Shown piece after piece: positions 25,339 to 33,577 of a stretch of 64,000 nucleotides of DNA. This stretch comes from Corynebacterium yudongzhengii (lineage in GTDB: Bacteria > Actinomycetota > Actinomycetes > Mycobacteriales > Mycobacteriaceae), in assembly GCF_003065405.1 (NCBI RefSeq), contig NZ_CP026947.1:62001-126000 (forward strand). The letters are read 5' to 3'. The position numbers and the translations under genes are program-made. The notes under the pieces were generated by a model. That model was given only the letters and a program-made list of their open reading frames with translations, was not told the origin of the DNA and ran no database searches. How positions within the stretch are numbered: position 1 is the first letter of the stretch; each line of letters opens with the position of its first letter.

Positions 25339-25896
25339 ATGACCGCGCTGCTCATCGACTACGTCGGCGTGCTGGCCCACCCGCCCGGCGACAAGGCCCG
25401 CGCGCTCGTCGAGCACGCCCTCGGCGCCACCGGGTTCTGGGACGACTTCGCGCAGCTGCGCCCCTTATTGCTCACCGGCGAGATCGACGAACGCGGCTTC
25501 TTCCAGCGCCTCGCCGCCCGAACTGGGCTGAGCCTCACAGATATCGACGAAGCCATCGCCGCCACCCGCGCCGGGCAGCTGGACTTGGACGAAAAGGCGG
25601 TGCGCGCGGTGAGCTCGCTTGTCGACGACGGCCGCCTCGTCGCACTCTTCGCCGACCTGCCCGCCGGGGTCGCGGAGCACCTGCGGCTGCGCCTGGACTG
25701 GCTGGGCACGCAGGTGCCGGCGATTTTGAGCTGCGATCTGGGCTTGCGGGTCGATGACCCGCGGGCGGTCGCCGTCGCCCTGGAGGTCTGCGGGGTGGCG
25801 GCCGAAGAGGCGCGCTATGTCACGCGCGGCGAGGGCGTGCCGGGGCTCGAAACGATCGCCTACGAAGGCCCTGAGCAGCTGTTTTCCGCGCTCTAG
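25339..25896 (+). CDS. HAD-superfamily-like protein lacking the second motif-I Asp
   Basis: A 185-residue protein with the HAD layout: motif I LLIDYVGVL, helical cap with LVEHALGATGFWDDF and IDERGFFQRLAA, motif II region ALFADLPAG, and a late acidic stretch LGLRVDDPRAV. Functional phosphatases have DxD in motif I. Here the second position is Val (DYV), so catalysis is doubtful and a binding role is possible. ATG 25339 follows TACTCT (25326-25331), again a leaderless arrangement. The 3' end overlaps the ROK gene by 4 bp. Confidence 0.7.
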   Translation: MTALLIDYVGVLAHPPGDKARALVEHALGATGFWDDFAQLRPLLLTGEIDERGFFQRLAARTGLSLTDIDEAIAATRAGQLDLDEKAVRAVSSLVDDGRLVALFADLPAGVAEHLRLRLDWLGTQVPAILSCDLGLRVDDPRAVAVALEVCGVAAEEARYVTRGEGVPGLETIAYEGPEQLFSAL

Positions 25897-26978
25897 CCGG
25901 CCAGGGACAGCGGGTCGCGCAGCACCCTATCCAAGGCGATGGCCCGGGCGATGGCGCGCACGACCTCGTCGTGGGTGGGGATCAGGCGTAGCGAGGCGCC
26001 CTGGAGGTCGGCGCCGAGCTGCTCGCGCACCGAGCGGGCGAACTTGCCGGGGGCCTGCGGGTCGTCGATAAACGCCCCGCCCGCCACGACCAGGGTGTCC
26101 GGGCGGTGCTCGGAGATGAGCTCGGCGGCGAGGACGCCGAGATCGCGGGCGCGGGTATCGAGCCGTGCGCGCGAGGAGTCGTCATCGCGGGCGACGAGCT
26201 CGGGAAGGCTCGTGGCGCCGGTGCCTTTCAGGAGGCCGGCGGTGGTGAGGAGGGTGTCGTCGGCAAGCTCGACGTCGAGTTGGCGCACCCCGTCGCCGTC
26301 GGTGCGGGCGGCGCCGATGGAGTCATCGGCAAACAGCGCGAGCGCCGTCGGGGGAGGGGAGGCGAAGTGCAGTTCAGAGGCCTGCAGCTCGGAACCCAAG
26401 ATGGCGGGCACGGCGGCGGAGATCGTCACCGGCACCGAGAATTGATAGTGCAGGCGGCCGATGATGTCGATGCGCCGCCACCCAAGCGAGGGCGCATCGA
26501 CGCTGCCGTGCGGCTCGATGAATCCGGGGAAGGTCAGCCCCACGGTGGTCAGGGGCCGCGGGATGCCGACGGTGAGCCGGTTGAGCCCAGCCATGAGATG
26601 CTCGATGACATCGTCATGCGCCATCGTGGCGATCGGCAGGTCGATGGTGGTATCGCGGATGGTGCGGCCGCGGACGTCGAAAAGCCCGATGTAGGTGGAC
26701 TGCGTGCCCACCGCGATGCCGCCATGCATCCACGGCGAGTCGGTGAGCTCGACGGGCACGGTGGGCCGGCCGCGGCCGTGCGAGCGCGTGAGGTCGGTGC
26801 GCTGGATGACGAGGCCGGCCTCGATGAGCGCGTTGACCGCGCGGGTCACGGTCGGCTGGGATAAGCCGGTGGCCTCGACGAGCTCGGCACGCGTGGTCAG
26901 GGGAGTCAGTCGCATCAAATGCAGGCATTTGGCCGCGGGGGTATCGGGCAGCGCGAAGACTGACTCAATCGGGGACAT
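25893..26978 (-). CDS. ROK-family transcriptional regulator
   Basis: A 361-residue protein. The N-terminal winged helix-turn-helix (TTRAELVEATGLSQPTVTRAVNALIEAGLV) is MarR/NagC-like. The remainder is a ROK sugar-kinase-fold domain, with GGIAVGTQSTYIGLFDVRGR in the nucleotide-binding half and TLVVAGGAFID near the end. The zinc-binding CxCGxxGC motif typical of true ROK kinases and repressors is not evident. It probably represses sugar-related genes and itself. Repeated TAGACC motifs and CTAGAC-N6-GTCTAG (27042-27059) precede the gene. Confidence 0.85.
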   Translation of the reverse strand: MSPIESVFALPDTPAAKCLHLMRLTPLTTRAELVEATGLSQPTVTRAVNALIEAGLVIQRTDLTRSHGRGRPTVPVELTDSPWMHGGIAVGTQSTYIGLFDVRGRTIRDTTIDLPIATMAHDDVIEHLMAGLNRLTVGIPRPLTTVGLTFPGFIEPHGSVDAPSLGWRRIDIIGRLHYQFSVPVTISAAVPAILGSELQASELHFASPPPTALALFADDSIGAARTDGDGVRQLDVELADDTLLTTAGLLKGTGATSLPELVARDDDSSRARLDTRARDLGVLAAELISEHRPDTLVVAGGAFIDDPQAPGKFARSVREQLGADLQGASLRLIPTHDEVVRAIARAIALDRVLRDPLSLAG

Positions 26979-26981
26979 GGA

Positions 26982-27059
26982 CTAGACCATACCGAAATTA
27001 GACCGGGCGGTCCGCAATGAGGACCTATTTTCGATGATTTTCTAGACCGAGGTGTCTAG
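26982..27059 (-). promoter_or_regulatory. Candidate ROK operator cluster
   Basis: An inverted repeat CTAGAC-CGAGGT-GTCTAG (27042-27059) plus two further TAGACC copies (26983 and 26999) lie just upstream of the ROK gene start. This suggests autoregulation. Confidence 0.5.
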
Positions 27060-27061
27060 TT

Positions 27062-28054
27062 TCAGGTGGCGGCGTGGCGGTGCCAAGACCCGAAATCATC
27101 GGCGACGATGCCCGCCAGCTGCAGATACGCCTCGTAGGTCGCCGGCTGGAGCCGCTCCAGATCGATGGTCGCGCCCTCCGAGAGATGCCGATCGAAAGGG
27201 ATGTGATGCACCGCGCGGGTGCGCGCCGCGAAATGGGCGGTGAGCTGCTCTAAGTCGATGGTCGGGGCCTCGTCGTGCGCCGCCGAGACCACCACGACCG
27301 AGTTCGCCGCCAGGTGCTCATAGCCGTGCAGGTTCAACCAATCCAAGGTGGCCGACGCCGACTGCGCGCCGTCGAGCGCCGGCGAGGTCACCAGCACCAA
27401 GGTGTTGGCCAGCGCCAACACGCCCGACATAGCGGAGTGCATGAGGCCGGTACCGCAGTCGGTGAGCACGATGTTGTAGTGATGCTGCAAGATATCGATC
27501 GCCCGGCGATAATCATCCTCCGAAAACGCCTCCGAGACCGCCGGGTCGCGCTCCGAGCCGATGACCTCCAGCCGGCTCGGCGCCTGCGAGGTAAAGCTGC
27601 GGACCTGCGGGTAGCGCGACGTATCCTGCGCAGCGAGCAGATCGCGCACCGTCGCATGCCCCGGGGCGGCCACCCGCTGCGCCAGCGTGCCGAGATCCGG
27701 GTTCGCATCCACCGCGATCACCCGATCCCCGCGCACAGAAGAAAACACGCTGCCCAGGCACACCGTGGTGGTCGTCTTGCCGACGCCACCCTTCAAACTC
27801 ATCACCGCGATGCGATAATCGCCGCGCAGCGGCTGGCGGATGCGCTCGAACAACTCGGTGCGGCGCTGCTGCTCCGGCGAATCGCCCGGATTCACCCGCC
27901 CGCCGCTGAGGCGGTGCACCAGGCGACGCCACCCGCTCTGCGGCGCGCGGCGCACCGGATTGACCAGGTTCGACTGATCCAGTGCCACCGGTGGAGTCAG
28001 GCGCGGTTCTGCGTTGTGCTTCTGCTCGACATAGGCGTGGGCGCCAGTAGTCAT
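27062..28054 (-). CDS. MinD/ParA-like ATPase (EspI-like)
   Basis: A 330-residue P-loop ATPase. The deviant Walker A is SLKGGVGKTTTTVCLG (Lys signature of the MinD/ParA group), followed by VIAVDANPDLGTLAQRV and IVLTDCGTGLMHSAM (Walker B). A ~90-residue proline/arginine-rich N-terminus precedes the ATPase, as in the mycobacterial ESX-linked EspI proteins. No ESX genes are nearby, so its partner is unknown. The start is ATG 28054, with GGGGG 5 nt upstream. The gene is single, transcribed away from the sirtuin gene end. Confidence 0.83.
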   Translation of the reverse strand: MTTGAHAYVEQKHNAEPRLTPPVALDQSNLVNPVRRAPQSGWRRLVHRLSGGRVNPGDSPEQQRRTELFERIRQPLRGDYRIAVMSLKGGVGKTTTTVCLGSVFSSVRGDRVIAVDANPDLGTLAQRVAAPGHATVRDLLAAQDTSRYPQVRSFTSQAPSRLEVIGSERDPAVSEAFSEDDYRRAIDILQHHYNIVLTDCGTGLMHSAMSGVLALANTLVLVTSPALDGAQSASATLDWLNLHGYEHLAANSVVVVSAAHDEAPTIDLEQLTAHFAARTRAVHHIPFDRHLSEGATIDLERLQPATYEAYLQLAGIVADDFGSWHRHAAT

Positions 28055-28136
28055 ACATACCCCCGAAAAGAATCTGTGGTTATCCCCCGTGGGCCCCTAG
28101 CCTAACGGCGATTGGCCGTGGGCGCGCGGCGAGTGG

Positions 28137-28877
28137 CTACGTGGCGTCGATAAGTTCCGGCAGCACGTGCCCGGCGGTGCCGTCGAGATGCACGTCGACG
28201 ATGTGCGAGAGGTCCGTGCGCTGCGGGGTGACCTCGATGATCGGGGTGCCGGCCTCGGCGGCGATCAGCGGCAATGAGGCCGCGGGCTGGACCACCCCGG
28301 AGGTGCCGACGATGATCACCGCATCCGCCTCGATCATGCGCCTTTCGGCCTCCGCCCACTCCTTTTGCGGTAGCGGCTCGCCGAACCACACGACACCGGG
28401 TCGGATGAGGTTTTCGCACAGCGGGCACGTGGGTGGGGTGAGGGCGGCGACGGGCTCGTCGGGAAGCTCGACCTCGCCCCGCCACGGCCGCGAGCAGATG
28501 GAGCAGCGGAAGTCGAACAGCGAGCCGTGCAAATGGACGACGTTTTCGCTGCCGCCGCGCTCGTGAAGATCGTCGATGTTCTGGGTGGTGACGGTGACGC
28601 GCTTGCCCTCGCGCTGCGCCAGGCGGGCGATCGCCATGTGGCCGGGGTTGGGCTCGGCGCGGCGGACCAGCGAGGCGCGCCAGAGATACCAGGCCCACAT
28701 CTCCTCGGGGCGTATGGCCCACGCGTCGATGCTGGCCATCGCCATGGGGTCGACGTTTTCCCACACGCCGGTAATCGCGTCACGGTAGGTGGCTATGCCC
28801 GAGTCCGCGGACATACCGGCGCCGGTAAACACCTCGATGTGGGAAGCGGAGTCCAGGATTTTGCGGGCCGTGTCCAT
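28137..28877 (-). CDS. NAD-dependent protein deacylase, SIRT5-like (CobB type)
   Basis: A 246-residue sirtuin. GAGMSADSGIATYRD binds NAD+, TQNIDDLHERGG and HLHGSLFDFRC give the catalytic His, CSIC and CPLC bind zinc, and VGTSGVVQPAASLP closes the NAD site. The stretch AIRPEEMWAWYLWR holds the Tyr-x-x-Arg pair that lets SIRT5/CobB accept succinyl and malonyl lysine. So it is probably a desuccinylase, unlike the sirtuin at 1424, where this pair is not evident. The start is ATG 28877, divergent from the DUF885 gene. Confidence 0.92.
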   Translation of the reverse strand: MDTARKILDSASHIEVFTGAGMSADSGIATYRDAITGVWENVDPMAMASIDAWAIRPEEMWAWYLWRASLVRRAEPNPGHMAIARLAQREGKRVTVTTQNIDDLHERGGSENVVHLHGSLFDFRCSICSRPWRGEVELPDEPVAALTPPTCPLCENLIRPGVVWFGEPLPQKEWAEAERRMIEADAVIIVGTSGVVQPAASLPLIAAEAGTPIIEVTPQRTDLSHIVDVHLDGTAGHVLPELIDAT

Positions 28878-28966
28878 GACTTCCAGGTTACGGGCGGCAA
28901 ATCCAGGTGTCGACGCGCGTTTCTCAAGTAGAAAAGCCTGCCCGCCGGGGGTTAAGATCTGCCGTT

Positions 28967-30667
28967 ATGAGTTCCGAGTTTAATGAGTCCGACGCCCGCA
29001 CCGGCACGGACTCCATCGAGGATGGCGAACGCGCCCCGTCGCTACTCGACGCCACCTGCGAGGGATACGTCTACGACATGGCCGCCCTGACCCCCACCGA
29101 CGCCACCGCGTGGGGCATCGAGGGCTACGACGGCGAGCTGCAAGACTTCTCGCCCGACTATTGGGACGAGGTCGCTGAGCGCACCCGCGACATGATTGCC
29201 GACGTCGACGCCCTCAACGACGGCACCGACGACTCGGACGACGACGATGACTTCGACGGCATCGACCAGGTCACCGCTGACATCCTCGTCGACCGCCTGG
29301 GCTTAGAGCTCGACCTGCACCACCGCGGCGAGAACCTGCGCCTGCTCAACAACATTGCCTCGCCGGTGCAGACCATCCGCGACTCCCTGGTACAGATGCC
29401 GAAGGACGGCGCCGACGCCCACGACAACGTCCGCTCGCGCCTCTCGCGCGTGCCGAAGGCGCTGCGCGGCTACTGCGACTCCCTGTCCGAGGCCGCCGCC
29501 CAAGGCAAGGTCGCCGCGCACCGCCAGATCGACGCCGTCATCGACCAATGCGAAAGTCTCGCCGACTCCGGCTCCCTCCTGGAGAGCCTCGGGGTCGATC
29601 CCGACTGCGCAGAAGTCAGCAAGGCCAAGCAGGCCTTCGCGGAGTTCGCCGACTGGCTGTCGACCGACCTGGCCCCGCAGGCCGCGCACAACGACTGCGT
29701 CGGCCGCGACCGCTACGAGCTGTTCTCGCACTACTTCGTCGGCGACTTGGTCGACCTCGACGAGGCCTACAACTGGGCCCGCGAGCGCCTCTGCGACATC
29801 ATCGCCGAGCAGGAATCCATCGCCCACGACCTCTACGGCTCCGACTGCTCCGTCCGCGGCGCCTTCCGCCGCCTCAACGAAGACGAGCGCTACACCCTCA
29901 CCGGCACCGAAGCCCTGCGCGAATGGATGCAGAAGCTGGCCGACGAGACCATGGACACCGTCCACGGCACCCACTTCAACGTGCCCGAAGAGCTGCGCAC
30001 GATCGTCGCCCGCATCGACCCCGCCGGCACCGGCGGCATCTTCTACACCCCGCCGACGGAAGACTTCACCCGCCCCGGCCAGATGTGGTGGTCCGTGCCC
30101 CCAGGCCAGGAAACCTTCCACACCTGGCAGGAAAAGACGACCGTCTTCCACGAGGGCGTGCCCGGCCACCACCTGCAGCTCGGGCAGGCGCTGGCGCAGG
30201 ACGACCTGAACCTCTGGCGACGCGTCGCCTGCTGGAACTCCGGCCACGGCGAGGGCTGGGCTCTCTACGCGGAGTCGCTCATGGACGAAGCCGGCTTCTT
30301 CGAAGACCCCGGCTACCGGATGGGCTACCTGGACTCGCAGCGCCTGCGCGCCGCCCGCGTGGTGCTGGACATCGGCGTCCACCTGGGCAAGAAGGTCCCC
30401 GAGGGCACCGGCGTGTGGGACGGCTCCTACGCGAAGGGCTTCCTGCGCGAGAACTCGGCGATGGACGAGGCCAACCTCGCCTTCGAGATCGACCGCTACC
30501 TCGGCTGGCCCGGGCAGGCGCCCTCGTACGCCCTCGGCCAGCGACTCTGGCGCGAGGTGCGCGAAGACGCCCTCGAACAGGGGCAGAGCCTGCGCGAATT
30601 CCACGACCGCGCGCTCTCCCTAGGCTCCGTGCCGATGTCCGTGCTGCGCACGGAGGTGCTCGACTAG
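28967..30667 (+). CDS. DUF885-family putative metallohydrolase
   Basis: A 566-residue protein of the DUF885 family, thought to be a zinc peptidase-like enzyme. The key motif HEGVPGHHLQ lies around residue 394, with a downstream Glu in GHGEGWALYAESLMDE. The last ~150 residues (YLDSQRLRAARVVLDIGVHLG, YLGWPGQAPSYALGQ) are typical. A strongly acidic stretch (DGTDDSDDDDDFDG, ~residue 85) interrupts the N-terminal part. No signal peptide. TAAGAT (28953-28958) 8 bp before ATG 28967 fits a leaderless mRNA. Ends immediately before the YciI gene. Confidence 0.88.
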   Translation: MSSEFNESDARTGTDSIEDGERAPSLLDATCEGYVYDMAALTPTDATAWGIEGYDGELQDFSPDYWDEVAERTRDMIADVDALNDGTDDSDDDDDFDGIDQVTADILVDRLGLELDLHHRGENLRLLNNIASPVQTIRDSLVQMPKDGADAHDNVRSRLSRVPKALRGYCDSLSEAAAQGKVAAHRQIDAVIDQCESLADSGSLLESLGVDPDCAEVSKAKQAFAEFADWLSTDLAPQAAHNDCVGRDRYELFSHYFVGDLVDLDEAYNWARERLCDIIAEQESIAHDLYGSDCSVRGAFRRLNEDERYTLTGTEALREWMQKLADETMDTVHGTHFNVPEELRTIVARIDPAGTGGIFYTPPTEDFTRPGQMWWSVPPGQETFHTWQEKTTVFHEGVPGHHLQLGQALAQDDLNLWRRVACWNSGHGEGWALYAESLMDEAGFFEDPGYRMGYLDSQRLRAARVVLDIGVHLGKKVPEGTGVWDGSYAKGFLRENSAMDEANLAFEIDRYLGWPGQAPSYALGQRLWREVREDALEQGQSLREFHDRALSLGSVPMSVLRTEVLD

Positions 30668-30991
30668 ATGCCGCAGTTCCTCCTCGCGGCCGTCTACGAC
30701 CCGGATACTGCTCCTGGTTTTGATTCTGGGGTTGCTTCTGGGGTTGACGAGTTCAATCGCAGCCTCGAAGCGCACGGGCAGCTGGTCACGGCGGTGGCCC
30801 TGACCCCGCCGAGGAAGGCGACGACGGTGTCCACCTGCGGAAGGCTCGGCGACGGCCCACTGCGTCCCGGAGGTCTACAGCTCGGTGAGTTCTGGATCGT
30901 GGAGGTGGACAACCGCGCGGCAGCGCAGGCTCTCGCGGTGCGCGCCGCGCGGGCGTGTGGCAGGGGTATCGAGCTGCGCGAGTTGGCTTGA
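30668..30991 (+). CDS. YciI/DGPF-domain protein
   Basis: A 107-residue protein starting at the base after the DUF885 stop, so surely co-transcribed. Features FLLAAVYDPD, FNRSLEAHGQLVTAVALTPP and a C-terminal LGEFWIVEVDNRAAAQALA are those of the YCII-related ferredoxin-like domain. The linked members often occur with ECF sigma factors, but none is here. The family active-site residues are poorly defined, and function is unknown. Confidence 0.75.
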   Translation: MPQFLLAAVYDPDTAPGFDSGVASGVDEFNRSLEAHGQLVTAVALTPPRKATTVSTCGRLGDGPLRPGGLQLGEFWIVEVDNRAAAQALAVRAARACGRGIELRELA

Positions 30992-31525
30992 GAGGCTTTT
31001 GCGGATTGGGTCGGGAAGCTTTTTGGGTTTGCGCTGTTCGGGACGGTGTTTCTGGCTTTTTTGTTTGGGCTTGCGTGGATGAGGGGCGTTGGCTGGCCGG
31101 GACGTCGAAATCAGATGGTCGAAACGAACCCTCCTTTCGGCCAGCGGACCCCTCCTTTCGGTGAGGCTCCTTTCGACTTCGGTGGTGTGGGAGAGCTTTC
31201 GGTTGGGGTGTCGGCCAAAGCGAGTAGGCGCTAGGGCAGGGGCCTGTGGCTGGTCGGCGGGCGCGCTCCGGCGCGCGTTTGAATCTGCACTTCTGCCTCA
31301 CCTGTCACAGCTGAAACTTAACGCCGTTTAGCTGGCTCTTCCGGTCGAAAGCAGCGGGTCGAAACGAGCACTGAACTCGACTTTGCAGGACTCGTTTCGG
31401 TGCACCTGATTTCGACTTCGTGAGTGGTCCTGCGCGGGGTGCGACTAGCGGCGGCGAAAACTATGCCATGGCATAAAACCAGCCGGGGTCTGCTACGACT
31501 CTGCCGGGACTATTCGGTCGCATAA
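30992..31525. other. Intergenic repeat region A/B with CTTTCG motifs
   Basis: There is no convincing gene. Two clusters of the dispersed motif are present. One at about 31114-31187 has three copies of CTCCTTTCG. The other at about 31347-31422 alternates GTCGAAA and TTTCGAC-type segments. The small open frames here have unnatural composition. One palindrome copy lies at 31460. Confidence 0.6.
31460..31477. repeat. 18-bp intergenic palindrome, copy 2 (core CATG, right arm imperfect)
   Basis: ACTATGC-CATG-GCATAAA; the last two bases differ from the family arm. It lies before the fragment at 31526. Confidence 0.75.
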
Positions 31526-31706
31526 TTAATCCCGGGGTTCGCGTACCCACGCCCCGATCACGCCAGGGACCACCGGCGGGCGCTCACCCAGCAGGTCACG
31601 CATATTACCTTCGCGTTCGACCTGGCTGGTGATCGTGCGGATCTTGCCTCTGTTGTTCGGGCTGTTTGTATTCCGTGCGCCGGGTGCTCCGGTGACGTCC
31701 GTTAGC
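31526..31706 (-). pseudogene. C-terminal fragment of an unrecognised gene cut by the IS256-like element
   Basis: The frame is open from the element edge at 31706 to TAA 31526. It reads LTDVTGAPGARNTNSPNNRGK then IRTITSQVEREGNMRDLLG, PPVVPGVIGAWVREPRD. It looks like genuine coding sequence truncated at its 5' side by the insertion. I do not recognise the family, and no matching 5' part is found beyond 33130. Confidence 0.4.
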
Positions 31707-33130
31707 GTGGTGTATCTGTAGCTGCCGGTGAGGACCCCATGGAAGATGTGGGCGGCCACCGCAGTACCTTTCGAATCCGTAACCACACTTCCTCGAAAGG
31801 GACACCACGATGGCCGCTGGCCCCCATTCTATCGACCCGACTACCTACCTCGACGAACTACTGGCCCAAGCCTCCCCGGACCTAATGCGCGAGATGCTCC
31901 AAGGTTTATCAACCAGATCCTTTTCGACCCAGGCCGACTAAGTCTGCGGCGCCGAGGACGCCACCGTCAGTGACAACCGCACCAACGTCCGAAACGGCTA
32001 CCGCCACCGCGACCTCGACACCAGAGTCGGCACCATCGACGTCGCCGTGCCGAAACTACGCACCGGTTCCTTCTTCCCGGACTGGCTGCTTAAACGGCGC
32101 ACCCGCACCGAACGGGCCTTGACCACCGTGATCGCCACCTGCTACCTCAAGGGTATCTCCACCCGCAGGATGAACGACCTGGTCGCCAGCCTGGAGATCA
32201 ACAACCTGTCGAAGTCTCAGGTCTTAAGAGATGGCCAAAGATCTTGATCAGATGGTGGAGGACTTCCGCACCCGACCCCTGGATACCGTCCCCTACCTGT
32301 ATGTTTCCTGCGACGCGTTGACGATGAAGGTGCGTGAAGGCGGACGGGTCGTGAAAACCTCCGTGCTGCTGGCCACCGGCGTGAACGCGGAAGGCTACCG
32401 CGAACTACTCGGTATGCAGGTCGCCACCTCCGAGTCGGTGGCCTCGTGGACCGGGTTTCTTCCGCGACCTGAAAGCCCGCGGCTTAAACGAGGTGTACCT
32501 GGTCACCAGCGACGCATACGTGGGCATCCAGCACGCGTCATCGGCGAGGTCCTGCCCAACGCCTCCTGTCAACGCTGCCGGACGCATTGCGCGAAGAACC
32601 TCTCCGGAGTGGTGCCCAAAAGCCAATGGCCGACCTTGTCGGCGATGTTCCAGACGATCTTCCAGCAACCGGACGCCGCATCGGTGTGGAACCAGGCCCG
32701 GGACGTAGTGACTTTCTGTGAGCAGAAGTTCCCGCACGTGGCCGACTACCTGGAAGAAGCCCTGGATGAGCTACTCGCGTTCACCCACGCCCCGAAAGCA
32801 GTGTGGACGAAGGTGTGGTCGAACAACCCCACCGAGCGGCTGAACCGGGAGATCTGCCGGCGCACCGATGTGGTGGGGATCTTCCCCAACCGCGACGCGG
32901 TGATCCGCCTGGTTGGTGCCGTGTTGGCAAAGCAGCATGATGAGAAGGATCCAGCAGAAGCGCTACATGTCGTTGACGAGCCTGGAGCAGACGAAGACCA
33001 TGATGGCTGCCCACCACATCGATGCCGGCGACATTGTTCAGGAGGTTGCATGAGCCAGTCGCACCATCGGGCTCGTGCCGGTCCCTGAGATCGTCATGCT
33101 GCTTGTTTTATCGAAAGGCAGATACACCAC
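31707..33130 (+). mobile_element. Decayed IS256-family element (1424 bp)
   Basis: The ends GTGGTGTATCTG (31707-31718) and CAGATACACCAC (33119-33130) are inverted repeats similar to those of the element at 15769. They enclose a degenerate transposase. No matching target duplication was seen. Confidence 0.78.
31810..33053 (+). pseudogene. IS256-family transposase, multiple frameshifts
   Basis: Starts ATG 31810 (MAAGPHSIDPTTYLDELLAQ). It is related to the transposase at 15887. Lesions seen are a shift after REMLQG (~31905), an extra T near 31921 with an in-frame TAA at 31939-31941, an insertion after KSQV (~32225), a double shift between ~32450 and 32540, and another shift near 32943 (before IQQKRYMSLTSLEQ). 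The DDE region is recognisable (YVSCDALTMKV, WSNNPTERLNREI). It cannot give an active enzyme. Confidence 0.85.
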
Positions 33131-33187
33131 TCGCGTGGACTTGACCAATACTCTCGGCTTGTGGGTCTAGGAGCTCTTTTAGATCCC

Positions 33188-33205
33188 ACTATGCGGCCGC
33201 ATAGT
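33188..33205. repeat. 18-bp intergenic palindrome, copy 3 (core GGCC)
   Basis: ACTATGC-GGCC-GCATAGT, fully palindromic. It is the first of four copies in 200 bp between the decayed IS and the AbrB-like gene. Confidence 0.85.
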
Positions 33206-33276
33206 AACTACCTAGATTACGCACGCGCGTAATCGGAGTGCTGTTCACAGCAAACACCTGCTTTCGAGCCCGAGTC

Positions 33277-33294
33277 ACTATGCGGCCGCATAGT
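33277..33294. repeat. 18-bp intergenic palindrome, copy 4 (core GGCC)
   Basis: ACTATGC-GGCC-GCATAGT, identical to copy 3, 89 bp further on. Confidence 0.85.
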
Positions 33295-33306
33295 TCTCGA
33301 GCGAGC

Positions 33307-33341
33307 GCCGAGCCTGAACTATGCCATGGCATAGGCTCGGC
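33307..33341. repeat. Palindrome copy 5 (core CATG) nested in a longer hairpin
   Basis: ACTATGC-CATG-GCATAGG (33318-33335) is enclosed by GCCGAGCCT (33307-33315) and AGGCTCGGC (33333-33341). The whole can form a long stem. Confidence 0.8.
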
Positions 33342-33369
33342 GGCCCCTTACGCTGCTGGAGTCCGAACT

Positions 33370-33387
33370 ACTATGCCGCCGCATAGT
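33370..33387. repeat. 18-bp intergenic palindrome, copy 6 (core CGCC)
   Basis: ACTATGC-CGCC-GCATAGT, identical to copy 1 at 8078. Confidence 0.85.
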
Positions 33388-33449
33388 CGATCCCCGCCGT
33401 CTTACGCCTCACGGGTCACAGTCAACGCGCCACAGCCCAAAACAGCGCC

Positions 33450-33548
33450 CGCGCGGTCGAATTCACCCTCACCGAAAGGAGTCCGAAAACAGCGCCCTTT
33501 CGACCCCGCACCCCCTCGTTTCGGGGCGCCTCCTTTCGACCGCGCGAG
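33450..33548. repeat. Dispersed CTTTCGAC hairpin element, copy C
   Basis: GGTCGAATTCACCCTCACCG, then AAAGGAGTC, a spacer, CCCTTTCGACC, CTCGTTTCGG and CCTCCTTTCGACC. It shares the order and words of the element at 59821-59919. It lies just after the AbrB-like gene end (33578, minus strand). Nothing else is visible in 33131-33577. Confidence 0.6.
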
Positions 33549-33577
33549 CCAAAAACGAGCGCAAAACCCCAACCAAC

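Noticed and set aside
28102..30604. Long alternative frames over the second sirtuin and DUF885 gene
   Set aside because: Shadows in other frames of well-supported genes.
31100..31331. Small open frames in the CTTTCG repeat region
   Set aside because: They read through repeat DNA, lack ribosome sites and are not protein-like.
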